From: Isoetes taiwanensis
Taxonomy: Eukaryota; Streptophyta; Lycopodiopsida; Isoetales; Isoetaceae
Reading direction: 5' to 3'
NCBI GenBank assembly: GCA_021234155.1
Contig: JAJEKV010000301.1
Location: forward strand, 1 to 64,000
DNA length: 64,000 nt
The notes beneath the pieces were generated by a model. It was not told the DNA's origin, made no database searches, and saw nothing but the letters and a program-made list of their open reading frames with translations. Below are positions 24,861-36,560 of this stretch, piece by piece. Numbering within the stretch: the stretch's first letter is position 1; each line of letters starts with the position of its first letter. The translations under genes were made by a program, and so were the position numbers.

Positions 24861-25684
24861 GATGGCGATTACCTCTGTCACAGCTGAGAACGATTTCGGC
24901 TGCTTCAATATATTTCTTGGGAGCTTCATTACAATCAGGCCCGCCACTCGAGGAGGTCCCCAAGGGTGATCAAAGGCAGGAGAAATGTTATTTCAAGCCA
25001 TTGGAAGGCTATTGTTGTCGGGTTCGAGGTGAGAGGGGAAGTATATATCGAAGTCAGACACCTATACACACCGACAGACATGAGAAAAGAAAAGATAAGA
25101 TCTCGACGTAATTTCCCTGAGCTTCATGCTAATTGTGAGTTTCATTATATCTGTGCTAATCCGTCATTCATTATATTTTGAAGAAATCAACTAATTGGGT
25201 CTCTGGTATCTCAGGGCTCTGTATTTTCGATGTGCTGGACCTGGAACCATCGAGTTCTATCACAAGCATCTTCCGTGCTTTCTATTATGATATTGGATCC
25301 TTGCTTTTTGAAGGTCAAACAGAAGTGCAGCTGCGGGAAAGGGGGATTTGGTTCCTAAAATATGAGTATTATCCTCGGAAAGGCAAAATTGTGGACTTAA
25401 CATTGCCCCCATTATCACAGCTTAGTGCCTGCCCAATGGATTCCAGTTCTCTGTTTCTTGCCAAGCTGAAATTGTCACAGGAAATTTTCAGTGCTTTGAA
25501 GGAGAAAGGTGGAGTCTGTGGACACGTGAAAGTAAATGTACCCATCGATATGTTTATTACGTTGTTTAAGAATGTCGAATCACATGATCCCACCACACTT
25601 ACAGGTTTCTACAGATTACATGTTTTTGCTCAAGGGCTTGATATGATTGTGATTCAAACCCTCTACTGCACTCGAAACATTTAG
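24860..25684 (+). CDS. Hypothetical gene, two or three exons
   Basis: An ATG at 24861 opens a short frame (MAITSVTAENDFGCFN). A second open segment (24966-25181) contains WKAIVVGFEVRGEVYIEVRH and LYTPTD, which weakly resembles the W/Y..P..D core of a BAH domain. The last segment, 25178-25684, is 168 codons with GLCIFDVLDLEP near its start and no recognised motif. AG and GT dinucleotides at the junctions would allow splicing (for example a 'gtatctcag' acceptor near 25214). The function is unknown; the BAH resemblance is only suggestive. Confidence 0.35.
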
Positions 25685-25689
25685 TATCT

Positions 25690-27060
25690 ATTTATTTACT
25701 CCAACACTCTGCAATGCCACTACCAAAACGACTAGACCCTTGAAAGCTACAATGGTGTAGCACTATGCTGATATAATATGAGCAATCACTTGGGAGAACA
25801 CTGAACACCAAATCCAATGTGCAAAAATGGTTATTGCATTATAGAGAAATAGAGGAAATATATATGAGGAACATTTCTCAAAATTTGCAACATTTTGAAG
25901 CCTAGGTGTTTGTTGTGGTTCCATTGTAATAGAAGCTCTGAATCTTTTGTTCCGGACCTTAAAGCATTAAAACAAAGGAATCAATAGGTAAAAGCATAGC
26001 TTGTTTATTTGCAAAAGCTCTCATTACATAAACTCCCTCATGGGGATTTCCATGTGGTGAAGCATCTTGTTTCTCCTTATAATTTATATTCTATGTTTAT
26101 AGAAGAATTATGCGTGAGATGTCAACTATCAAAATGCAAGTTTTGAAGCAAACCTGAAAAGTTATTTACACATAATAAACAATTAGTTTAAATTTCTGCT
26201 ATGAATGAACGATATTTCAACGTTCGTAAGACCAAATAGGTCTATTGGACAAATATACAATGTTAATCTATAGAATTGATGGAAATATTGCATCTAATCT
26301 ATTTGGCATAAACGTTTCATGGCGGCGCCGCTCATCCTTCCAGAAGCCTCCATGGGGTTTCAAGCACAACTCTCGGCCATCGCCATCGTCCTTTAGGGTT
26401 CTGCCATTGCCCTTGAAGAGGAAGATTCATGCTATTTTTCTTGTGCTTACAAATGCGGATTGAAGAGCATCTCTGAAGCTGGCTGATCTGGAAGCAAGAA
26501 TCAACAAAATTTATTTATTTATTTATTTATTGGTGCTGGCAAGTCTGGAAGCAAGGATCAACATTATTTATCTGTGAAATTTACAGTGCAGAAACAAGGA
26601 TAAACAACATCCATCTGCCTTTTGTTCTACAAGTTTTCCTGCAACGTGATTCAGTTATAGGTTTCTTGGTCGCATGAACTGCTATAGGGACCTTGCGAGC
26701 AATCTGTTGGGCCACTTTTCCAACAAAACCAATCATAATCAAAGCATTCTTGTATTTTCTTTCCTAGCCCTTGGCATGTTTCAAGGACATCAACTTCTAT
26801 CTCTGTTTTGCTTGAATAAAAAGTTCATATGATACTCCAAATCTAAGCTTTCATTTGCTGTGGTATGAGCTTTGCTCTAAGAGCTTCTATTGTTAAGTCT
26901 CTATATTATTTTCTAGAGCTCACTCTAGCCATGACAATAGATCCATTGCTTGCCATAGCTGAGAGAGGAAACAATATGTATGTGCAACAAGGTATTGATC
27001 GCAATTTGATTAACCATTTATTATGCCTATGAAAATACAGTTCTCTAAACTTTCTCTCGA
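25690..27060. other. Intergenic stretch
   Basis: AT-rich DNA with no supported gene. A small GC-rich patch at 26315-26430, with an ATG and a short open frame, may be the 5' end of a lost or unrecognised exon. Confidence 0.5.
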
Positions 27061-27065
27061 GAATA

Positions 27066-27462
27066 TTCCCTCGGTGGCATTGCCAGACTCAGCAGTCCTG
27101 GGGCCTTGTCGCTTGGCGTCGCCTCGTCTGGCAAGGGTGCCTTGGGAAATTCCCTCGAGGAATTTTATTGAGCAATATTTTCCCTAGTATATACTTCTGA
27201 TTGATGAGGAGGTTAATCCTCCCCTCCAGATGATTATGTAAAATAACCCTCGAGGCCAATATTCCCTCGGCGGCATCGCCAGACTCAGCAGTCCTGGGGC
27301 CTTGTCGCTTAGGCGTCGCCTCGTCTGGCAAGGGTGCCTTGGGAAATTCCCTCGAGGAATTTTCTTGAGCAATATTTTCCCTAATATATACTTTTGATTG
27401 ATGAGGAGGTTAACCCTCCCCTCCAGATGATTATGCAAAATGACCCTCGAGGCCGGGACGCC
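27066..27462. repeat. Tandem duplication of a 199-bp unit
   Basis: The block beginning 'ttccctcgg(t/c)ggcat(t/c)gcc' occurs at 27066 and 27265 with few differences. Each copy carries the shorter inverted words 'ccctcgaggaa' and 'gaccctcgaggcc'. The frames are not conserved as protein. Confidence 0.9.
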
Positions 27463-27479
27463 GAGAGGATTATTATTTG

Positions 27480-28090
27480 CACAATCATCGAAAGGGGAGG
27501 GTTGACCTCCCGTAACTCCAGGTCCGAGCAGATTAACGGAACAAGAAGAAGCTATGCAAAAAAAAGAAAACAAGAAGCTTAGAAGGCTTTGTTATTTGTC
27601 TTGCTTACCAGATCTGTTTGCTCGGAAGCACAACATCAAAGAGCCCAAAAGTGAAGAAGATGAAGACATGCAAGTTAACCATCAAGTCTGCACAAATCCG
27701 ATAGCTATGGAGCCTTTCTTGGTGCTCTACAAATGCCAGTAGCCCATATTCCGGCTCTGCGACTCATTTTTACTAGATTACAAGACGAGATTTATAGCTA
27801 AACATACATTTGCATCTGTCATTCATGTACCTGCTCAGAAAATCCTTCAAGCAACTAGTATGGGGCTGCGCAGCAATGCTTGGCGGCAGAAAGACTGTAA
27901 ATGGGCTTCTTTGGCATTAGAGGTTTGGTGGAGTCTATTAACGCCCTTGTAAGCCCTTCCCAAATTTGGATTTTAGTTGGTACCCGAACCTGCAGGTATG
28001 GGCAAAAAGCCCCCACGAACCTTAACCGAACCTCAGCCCTGGAGCATCCGAACCTGGTAAATGTCATTATTACTTGTTGTTTTACTCATT
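27480..28090. other. Stretch without a supported gene
   Basis: Short open frames only. A lysine/glutamate-rich frame at 27554-27742 is not recognisable. Nothing else is supported. Confidence 0.5.
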
Positions 28091-28164
28091 ACGCCTAAAT
28101 CCCTCCTCCCCCCACCTTCCCCCCAGAACTGGGCTACAAGGGAGTAGGCGGGGACACCTCAAGA

Positions 28165-29437
28165 ATGCCTCAATTGGGCGCCAAAGCTTTGGAGGACATT
28201 TCGAATTTAGTTTTGATGTCAATCCTCGCCCAAATCCGAAGGAATTCTCTAGTTTTTCTTCGTATTTTGGCGAAGAATTGCATCAATTTGGTCGCCGAAC
28301 TGTGGAGCTCGGAAAGCGATCACGCGACTCTGAATTCGATCTATGGCAGAGGTAACTGTTCTATTAATTTCGGGCAATGACAATGAGTAATTCTTTTTTG
28401 AATACCTAAACCGAAAGGCCAATTCCGGGTGGAGGTGCCCAAGAACTGCTTGCCCTACAAAAATCAATATAATCGGAAGGAGCAGTCGATGAGAATGCTC
28501 TCTTCGAAGCTTGGTGCAATGAATATTGATCTCGGAGCGTGGGGAACGGTATCCCATCGATCCGATCACCAGAAGACATCCTGAATTTCATTCTCCATCG
28601 GGGCTTATTCATTTTGCCTGTAAGGGTAATCAAGGTCTGCTTGGCTATTGCAATAATATTTCAAGTAATTCTGATGTGCATTTGAGAACAATGTACAATC
28701 AATTGTGTGGAGTGCATTGCAATATGGTAGCACACTGTAATTACCTCCAACAGTGTAACTATTTCTTAACCAACAGGTCTAAGAATACAGAAGAACTGCA
28801 AGCTTCCAATCAAAGGTTGCTTATGGAGGTGGAGTCACTTAAACAAGGATTGAAGAGATGCTCTGAGGACAATGACAAACTGGAGAGGAAGTTAAAAAGA
28901 CTAAAAATGACACCACTGGGATGAGGGAGAGGAAAAAAGAACTGAAGGCCCTAAATATACTTGCCCCTAGTGGTGGGGGCTCTAGAAGAAGAATCCACGC
29001 TATTAAAAATCTGGTGGATCCTACTATGGCTGAAAAGAAGAAGAGAAAACCTTGTAATATGGCTAGTTTGTTGAAAAAGCTTGTAACTAAAGATGATGTT
29101 ATAGATATGTTGAAGCTTCCTGGAGCTAACCATTTAAGAAAAGCTGTTGTTGAATAGGTGCTTACTGAATTGGGAAAGAGTCAAAGTGCTAATAGCATGC
29201 AAGAATTATGTGACAATGTGGGTATCAGTCGACAAGCTTACATTGCTCTCTTTAGATGTTTGCAGGATGGTATCAAGCAACAGGGTATTACAAAGACCAT
29301 ACTGCCAAGACTCAGTTATGTCAGAGCAAGCAGAACAAAGAGGAATGCAGAAGTACGCGAACATTTGGGAGAGATGTACCAGATCACCACATCCGTGCAC
29401 TTGGGATCACTAATCACTGGGAAAAGTAAGAAGAAGG
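28165..29437 (+). pseudogene. Transposase-like gene, 5' part, cut by the Copia insertion
   Basis: A possible first exon (28165-28352) ends at a good donor, CAGAG|GTAACTG. Downstream coding sequence holds a coiled coil with heptad-like leucines (EELQASNQRLLMEVESLKQ, about 28785-28880). A helical region follows (LLKKLVTKDDVIDML, about 29060-29115), then NVGISRQAYIALFRCLQDG (about 29215-29272), which looks like a small DNA-binding helical bundle. The coding sense resumes in the same style beyond the Copia element at 35019, so this is one gene split by the insertion. The gene has several other breaks. I do not recognise a named family from this half; see the 3' part for why it is called transposase-like. 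Confidence 0.5.
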
Positions 29438-30116
29438 TGTTAGAAGTGTCATGTTATTTCTCTATAGTGCAGAACTTGAGTTACAGTGTTAATATACAAT
29501 TTAGGATAAACTATTGAAGCTGTAACACCTAGGTCAAGGCAAGTTGTTGGAGCAGTGAGCATCATCACATACTAGGTATGAATAATGTCTGCATGGGTTG
29601 AAGCTCAAACCTAGGTATGCACAAAACCTTTGTCGTGAAGTATGGTTAAAAGTTAAGTCTTAGCTTTTAACATTAAAATTATTGTTGAGAAATCGAAGTT
29701 CAATGGTTGGAGCCGATATGACCGAAATGCCTGTGGGATATCTATAGACTCAAGAAATATGGGATATTTCTTGAGATAAGTTTGACTCATATAGAAGTTC
29801 GATGGTTAAGCCTTGCCGATCGGATTCTACAAGAAACTCAGATATATAGATGCAGATGAACAGTGTGAGGTGATCGTAGTTGTTTGGTGTGCCGGAATTG
29901 TATGGATCCATGAAATAATGGATGCCCAAGTTCTTCAAGTGTTATACTGCTACAGTGTTTCAATGAATACCATTTGAACAGTAATCTCTATGATTGTTTT
30001 AATGGTCAAGAATACATAATAGACTTGTGCTTAAGAGTTAAGTGTTAGATATTTCTAAGGGTGTTTGCACAAGGTTGTATCGGATAGAACTTGCAAATAT
30101 AATCTAACTTCTAACA
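29438..30116 (+). repeat. Copia 5' LTR
   Basis: It begins TGTTAGAAGTG and ends CTTCTAACA, with matching terminal inverted ends. It is preceded by 'gaagg' and followed one base later by the primer-binding site. Confidence 0.95.
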
Positions 30117-30117
30117 G

Positions 30118-30130
30118 TGGTATCAGAGCC
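30118..30130 (+). promoter_or_regulatory. Primer-binding site (initiator Met tRNA)
   Basis: TGGTATCAGAGCC matches the complement of the 3' end of plant initiator methionine tRNA and lies one base after the 5' LTR. Confidence 0.9.
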
Positions 30131-30133
30131 ATG

Positions 30134-33100
30134 TCAAGCAGGTTTGGAGCAGGGTTATTGAACTCAGTTACAGTGTATAAAGGGGGGCCAGGCTTTCAGA
30201 TTTGGAAGGAACAAATCAAGAATGTTCTAGTAAATGAAGGGCTTTGGGAATTAGTTCAAGGAACTAATTCAAGTGGAGATGCAATCTCTGTAGTTGCAAG
30301 AAGAAGTTCCACCTCTGGAAAATCTGGTGAAGCCTCTGAAGAATCTGGTGAAGTAGAATCAAGCAAAAGTGGTAAGGATGAAGTTATTAAGCTTAGAGAA
30401 GCTTATGGTATTCTAACCAGCAAAGTTGGGGCTTCGATTTTACTAAAGATAAGGGGAAAGTCTCCCAATGAAATTTGGAAGTTCTTGCTTAAGAACTATG
30501 AGGAAAAAACATCATCTCAAATTGATGTTCTTGACAAGGCACTCAGGATGCTAAAGGTTAAAGAAGGTGATGACTTGCAAAAGTTTTTCTCTAAATTTGA
30601 TAATATTGTTGCAGATTTAGAGGGAGCTGGGGTCCTGCTTACTGAACAGCAAAAATTATTACATGTGGCAAGAGCGGTTGAGGGGAATAAGCAGTTGTCC
30701 ACCTTGATTAGGAATGTGGCTAAAACCAGAGAAGCTGCTGAAGAAATGATACGTACAGAGTTTGAGCAGAACAAGGTAATGTATGAAGATGATGTTGAAG
30801 ATAATGTTGAGGTATTGTATGCAGGGAAAGGGAAGGGCAAGTTCATAGGCAAAAGTGTGAAGGATAAAAGTGATATTGGTCCCTGTTTTCATTGTAAGGC
30901 CAAAGGTCATTTGAAGGCAAGTTGTCCTAAGTTAAAAGAGGTTGAGTGCTTTAATTGTGGAGGCAAAGGACATTTTGCAAGTAAGTGTTCTAGCAGCAAA
31001 ATAAACAGGGGCAGATCCAGCAGAGGGAGAAATGTTTCTAGAGGACGTGGAAGGAAGCTTGATGGTCAAAAATCAGCTGTAAATTTGGTTCAGGATATTG
31101 AAGAGGAGGACTCTAGTGAAGAAGATGAAGATGTGGAGGTAAGTAACCAAAATATTTTAGTTATTTCAAAGGAAAGTTCTAACAACATTGATGAAATGCT
31201 AATATTAGATAGTGGAGCAGAAAAATCCGTGACCAGCTCAGCTAAATTGTTCAAGGAGGGAAAAGAAGGAAGAATTAAGCATATCAAGCTGGGAAATGGA
31301 AAGTTACAAGATGTTCAATGTACAGGGATGTTAGAACTTTTTGATCTTCAAGGGAAAGTAGTGAACTTGAAGGATGTTTTATGTGTACCTTCACTTGTGA
31401 AGAATCTAATTTCAGTAGCACAGTTAGTAGATATGGATTACACTGTTGTGTTTGACAAATATCAATGTAAAGTGTTCTATGATAATGAAATTAAGTTTCT
31501 TGCAAAAAGATTTGGAAACTTGTTTGCATTGGATGGCAGTTGTATACCCTCTGTTAATTCTATTGAGATTGCTGATCTAGACATTTGGCATCAGAGGCTA
31601 TGTCATGCTAATCATAGCATCATAGATGCTTTGGTCAAAGGAAAATTAATTAAAGCAAAAGATGAAGTCAAAAGACCAAAAGTCTGTTTGGGGTGCATGT
31701 TAGGAAAACATGCAAGACTGCCTTTTAAAAGAGCAAAAAGGAAAACCAAAGAAGTGTTGGAAATACTGCACTCTGACCTTTGTGGTCCACTTAATGTTCG
31801 AGGAATATCAGGGAAAAGGTATTTTATTACCTTTATTGATGACTTTAGTAGAAAGACTGTGTGCATGTGTCTTAGAACTAAAGATCAAGCCTTTGAGGCT
31901 TATAAATTATTTGCTGCAGAAGTAGAGTTGGAGACAGGAAAAAAGATCAAATGCATTCGTTCAGACCGTGGTGGAGAATTCATGTCAACTGAATTCATCA
32001 AGTTTTGTAAAGTCAGGGGAGTTAAAAGGCAATTTACATGTAGTTACTCACCTCAAACTAATGGAATTGCTGAAAGGAAAAATAGAACAATCTTGAATGC
32101 AGTTAGAGCTATGATAAAGCATACATGGCTACCTAATTACTTGTGGGAAGAGGCTGTTTTGACTGCAGTAGAAGTTCAGAATTTATTGCCAAACAAAAGT
32201 CTTAATGGAATGACACCAAATGAAATGTGGTCAGGAGCCAAACCAAACTATGAGCACCTAAGAGCTTTTGGTTGCTTAAGCTTTGTTCATGTGCCAAAAC
32301 AGAAGAGACTCAAGTTGGATGATCGAGCTAGAATAGCTTTCCTAGTAGGGTATGACAAAGAGTCAAAAGCTTATAGACTATTTGATCCACAAAGTAAGAG
32401 AATTTTAATCAGCAGAGATGTCACATTTGACGAGTCTCAATGTTATAAAAATATTGAATTCTCCTCTATTAATGTCAAAGATAAGCAAACTCAGAAGTTG
32501 CCACAGCTGCAAGATGCCAACATTATGGATGATGATGAAAAAGACATTATTAAGGTCGATAACCAGCAAGTTAGGTCTGCAGATGATGTACATACTCAGC
32601 AAGATAGGTCTGAAAGTGATGTAGATATCCCTGCAGATATTACTGACAAAAGATCAAAACCTAGTAGAAGGACAGCAGCACAAATTCTACAACAAGAGGC
32701 TAATGTAGATTCTGGGGTCTTTGGAAGAGATAGCTGATATAAACCTGGTTGAGATTCTTGCTCTATTGGATACTGAAGTACCCAAGTCATTTAAGGAGGC
32801 TATAAATGCAGTTGATGGAGAAAAATGGAAAGTTGCCATGAATGATGAACTGGATGCCTTCAAAAGAACAGGGACGTATGAGCTTGTGGATTTGCCCAAA
32901 AATAGACATGCAGTAGGATGTAAATGGATATTTAAAATAAAGCAAGGTGCTCAACCCAATTCAGTAAAGTATAAAGCTCGATTAGTAGCACAGGGTTATA
33001 CTCAGAGAAAGGGGATTGACTATGAGGAAACTTTTTCCCCCATAGTCAAAATGACAAGTATCAGAATGCTATTGGCTATAGCCAATGCAAAAAACTTTGA

Positions 33101-34339
33101 GATACATCACATGGATGTGTCTACTGCATTTTTAAATGCAGAATTAGAAGAAGAAATATTTATGATGCAACCCCCTGGTTTTGAGCAAGGGAAAGCCAAA
33201 GTATGGAAGCTTAAGAAAGCTGTCTATGGACTTAAGCAATCACCAAGACAGTCATGTGCATGGATACATATCTGAGAGAACAAGGTTTTTTAAAATTGAA
33301 AGATGATGGTAATATTTATCTGTTCAGAGATGGAAATGAAGTTTGCTATATTGCATTGTATGTGGATGATAATGTCATGGTTAGTAGCAGTCTTGAGGTG
33401 CTACAGAAGTGTAAAGATATTCTCAAAAGTAGGTTTAAGATGGTTGATTTGGGAAAACTCAAGAAGTTCTTGGGTATTGAAGTTTTTAGAGATCGAAGTA
33501 AACAAATTCTAACTCTAACACAGGGTCAGAACATTGCAGGCATGCTCAAAAGGTTCTACATGGAAGATTCTAAGGTAGTTCAAACTCCCATGGTTCCTGG
33601 TAATAAACTTACTGCTAATGTTGGTGAACAATCTGATAAAGAAAAGTTAGAATTGGAGAAGATCCCATATCAAGAATTAGTTGGATGTTTGTTATATTTA
33701 TCCAACTGCACCAGACCTGATATTTCATTTGCAGTGAACATTTTGAGCAGGTATTGTCATAATTTTGGAAGAACACATTGGCAGGCTGCTAAAAGAGTCC
33801 TTAGATATTTGAAAGGTACTGTAGATTTGGGCATTCAATTCAATTCTAACAACATGGAGCTTTTGTCCTACTGTGATTCAGACTGGGGTGGAGACCCTGA
33901 TGAGAGAAAGTGAACCTCAGGAATTATTTGCATGCTAGGTGGAGGACCTATCTCTTGGAAGTGTAGAAAAAAAAAGGCTATAGCACTCTCTTCTGCATAA
34001 GTAGAATATGCAGCTACAACTCTTGCTGCAAAAGAAATGGTATGGAGTGAAATATTGTTGAAGGAAATAGGGATAGAACAAAGAAAACCTTTGCAGTTAT
34101 TCTCTGATAGCTCCAGCTGCATAGCAATGACTAAGAATCCCATACAGCACGAAAGAACCAAGCATATTGAGCTGGAGATGCATTTCATAAGGGATCTGGT
34201 AAGTAAAAAAATTATTGAAGTACGTTATATACAAACTGAATTGCAGCTAGCAGATATTCTAACTAAGGCATTGACTGAGATAAAATTCAAGAAGCTGAGA
34301 CAAATGATCAGTTGCAGAGAAAGTAACATGAAGGGAAAG
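30134..34339 (+). pseudogene. Copia gag-pol internal coding region
   Basis: Family parts lie in the order gag, zinc knuckles, aspartic protease, integrase, reverse transcriptase (YVDD near 33358) and RNase H. In life this family makes one polyprotein that the protease cuts into capsid and replication enzymes. This copy is recent but carries a few breaks and is recorded as a fossil. Confidence 0.9.
34331..34339 (+). promoter_or_regulatory. Copia polypurine tract
   Basis: 'aagggaaag' directly abuts the 3' LTR. Confidence 0.85.
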
Positions 34340-35018
34340 TGTTAGAAGTGTCATGTTATTTCTCTATAGTGCAGAACTTGAGTTACAGTGTTAATATACA
34401 GTTTAGGATAAACTATTGAAGCTGTAACACCTAGGTCAAGGCAAGTTGTTGGAGCAGTGAGCATCATCACATACTAGGTATGAATAATGTCTGCATGGGT
34501 TGAAGCTCAAACCTAGGTATGCACAAAACCTTTGTCGTGAAGTATGGTTAAAAGTTAAGTCTTAGCTTTTAACATTAAAATTATTGTTGAGAAATCGAAG
34601 TTCAATGGTTGGAGCCGATATGACCGAAATGCCTGTGGGATATCTATAGACTCAAGAAATATGGGATATTTCTTGAGATAAGTTTGACTCATATAGAAGT
34701 CCGATGGTTAACCCTTGCCGATCGGATTCTACAAGAAACTCAGATATATAGATGCAGATGAACAGTGTGAGGTGATCGTAGTTGTTTGGTGTGCCGGAAT
34801 TTTATGGATCCATGAAATAATGGATGCCCAAGTTCTTCAAGTGTTATACTGCTACAGTGTTTCAATGAATACCATTTGAACAGTAATCTCTATGATTGTT
34901 TTAATGGTCAAGAATACATAATAGACTTGTGCTTAAGAGTTAAGTGCTAGATATTTCTAAGGGTGTTTGCACAAGGTTGTATTGGATAGAACTTGCAAAT
35001 ATAATCTAACTTCTAACA
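34340..35018 (+). repeat. Copia 3' LTR
   Basis: It has the same length as the 5' LTR, with six substitutions and no indels by eye. It is followed by the duplicated target 'gaagg'. Confidence 0.95.
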
Positions 35019-36541
35019 GAAGGGTGGCTCCGGAAATGATCTATTTATTCTTAATGAGAAGAATAATTGTTGGATGGATCTCTCTAAAATGCTTCTTCTG
35101 TTAGTTCGCTTCTATGATATGAAAGTGGAAGAATGTGCAGGGAAACTCCAAATTGCTATAAAGTTGGATGAGATGGAACTGATCAAAGGTGAAAAGTATG
35201 AGAGGGTTTCTTTGACATTAATGAACAGGGCGTTGTCAAATTCTGATAATGAGGAAGGGAAGTTCTCTGTTCAATCAGAGGACCATATTTGGTGGATAGG
35301 GATATTTCAAGTACCGGAAGAAAATCATGGTGTTCTTCAGTGGGTCTTTCAGCAGACACCTATTCCTACTATTATTGCTGCTCATGGAGTCGGAGAGAAG
35401 CTTCAGGTTCCTGGCTACGGAGATTACGAGGTTGAATGGCATTTGGCTGCTGATCTAAAGACCATCAAGTGCATGTATAACATGAAACATGGTTCTCGTA
35501 AGACTACCCACGCATGTCCTTACTGTTTGTATGCTAGGGTAGATGATAAGGGAAAGGAATGAGTACTCTCGAATGTGACCGGGATCTTTGAACCAATGCG
35601 TGAGAAGGAGGACAAAACTTTGATCCCCCGTACTTGCAATTCCTGTGAAGAGAGTACATATTTGCACTCTCCATGCCTTTCTAAGAATAGTGGATAAGAT
35701 GGTGTACATGAGCATTCTTTTTGCTTGGAATAAGTCTCCACAATCAGCCAGAGAAAAGTGTATGAAAGATGTTGAGAACGTGCTTTCTGATCTTGGTCTT
35801 CATGGTGGTGACTATAAAATCTTGCAAGATCCTAAGAAGGGAGGCAAGGTTCCTTGTAAACCATCCATGGGTGGGGTGAAAGCGAAAAGATTTCTGCCTT
35901 GTACTAAATTACGTAAGAATGGATCCTTGCCAACTGGAAAGTGGGAGGGGTATAAGGACTTGCTGGTAGCAGAAGATGACCGTACTTCACGTGGGAGGGC
36001 AAAACTAAAGAAAATTAAAGCGTGGCAGAATTTGAGCAGTCTGGTAAATTTGATGGCAGAGAAGAAAATGGTGGGTGGAAAGTTAGATGAATTCAAAGTA
36101 GCAGTAACTGAATTCACGAAGTCGTTTATACAAGCATGGGGAGAATGCAATGTCACACATTACATTCATATACTTCACGCCCATGGCTTGTGGTTTGCCA
36201 AAGAGTACGGGAGCTTGGGAATATGGAATACGCAGGGAATGAAGAAGTCACATAAGCAAGCCAAGAATGCTTTTTTCAGGTTCACACAACATCGAGGTTC
36301 GTGTGGTAACTCATTGCAACAGATGTGCCAATGGTTCTATAGAAGGATTATCTGCAAGCTAGAGAAAAAAGATAAAGCTAAACAAGACACGACGTTGGCT
36401 AGAATATTGAGGAGAAAAGTTGAGCAGGAAAAAAAGAAACAGATATGGTGTAGCTCTAGTGCAGCAGACAAGTTAAGGCAGTGGCGATCCATAAGGATCA
36501 GACAGGGTAGAAGATATACTTCTGGGGTTTCAATTGTATGA
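35019..36541 (+). pseudogene. Transposase-like gene, 3' part
   Basis: Coding sequence resumes right after the Copia 3' LTR (KGGSGNDLF...) and runs to 36541. It includes WHLAADLKTIKCMYNMKHGS (an Asp in a strand-like context), then CPYCLYARVDD, VHICTLHAFLRIVDK, FIQAWGECNVTHYIHILHAHG and GSLGIWNTQGMKKSHKQAK. It ends in a basic lysine-rich tail. CxxC, several spaced Asp/Glu in strand-helix settings and conserved His are the style of RNase-H-fold transposases of the KDZ/Zisupton type. I have no alignment to prove this, so it could equally be a virus-like or host protein of unknown role. The reading is interrupted more than once. The stop lies 20 bp before a Helitron end and, ignoring that Helitron, about 77 bp before palindrome cluster I. 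Confidence 0.45.
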
Positions 36542-36560
36542 ACACATTCATATTAATGTA

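Larger units (their letters stand above)
29438..35018 (+). mobile_element. Copia LTR retrotransposon, near whole, young
   Basis: Two 679-bp LTRs (29438-30116 and 34340-35018) are flanked by the 5-base duplication 'gaagg'. In order it has a primer site complementary to initiator methionine tRNA, gag with two CCHC knuckles (about 30880-30995), protease (DSGAEKS, about 31207), a pre-integrase zinc-binding region, the integrase core, then reverse transcriptase and RNase H, and a polypurine tract. Integrase before reverse transcriptase marks Copia. The LTRs differ at 6 of 679 positions by my count (about 0.9%), so insertion is recent; the absolute age depends on an unknown substitution rate. The coding region has only a few breaks, but the copy is not whole. 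It sits inside the transposase-like gene. Confidence 0.95.
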
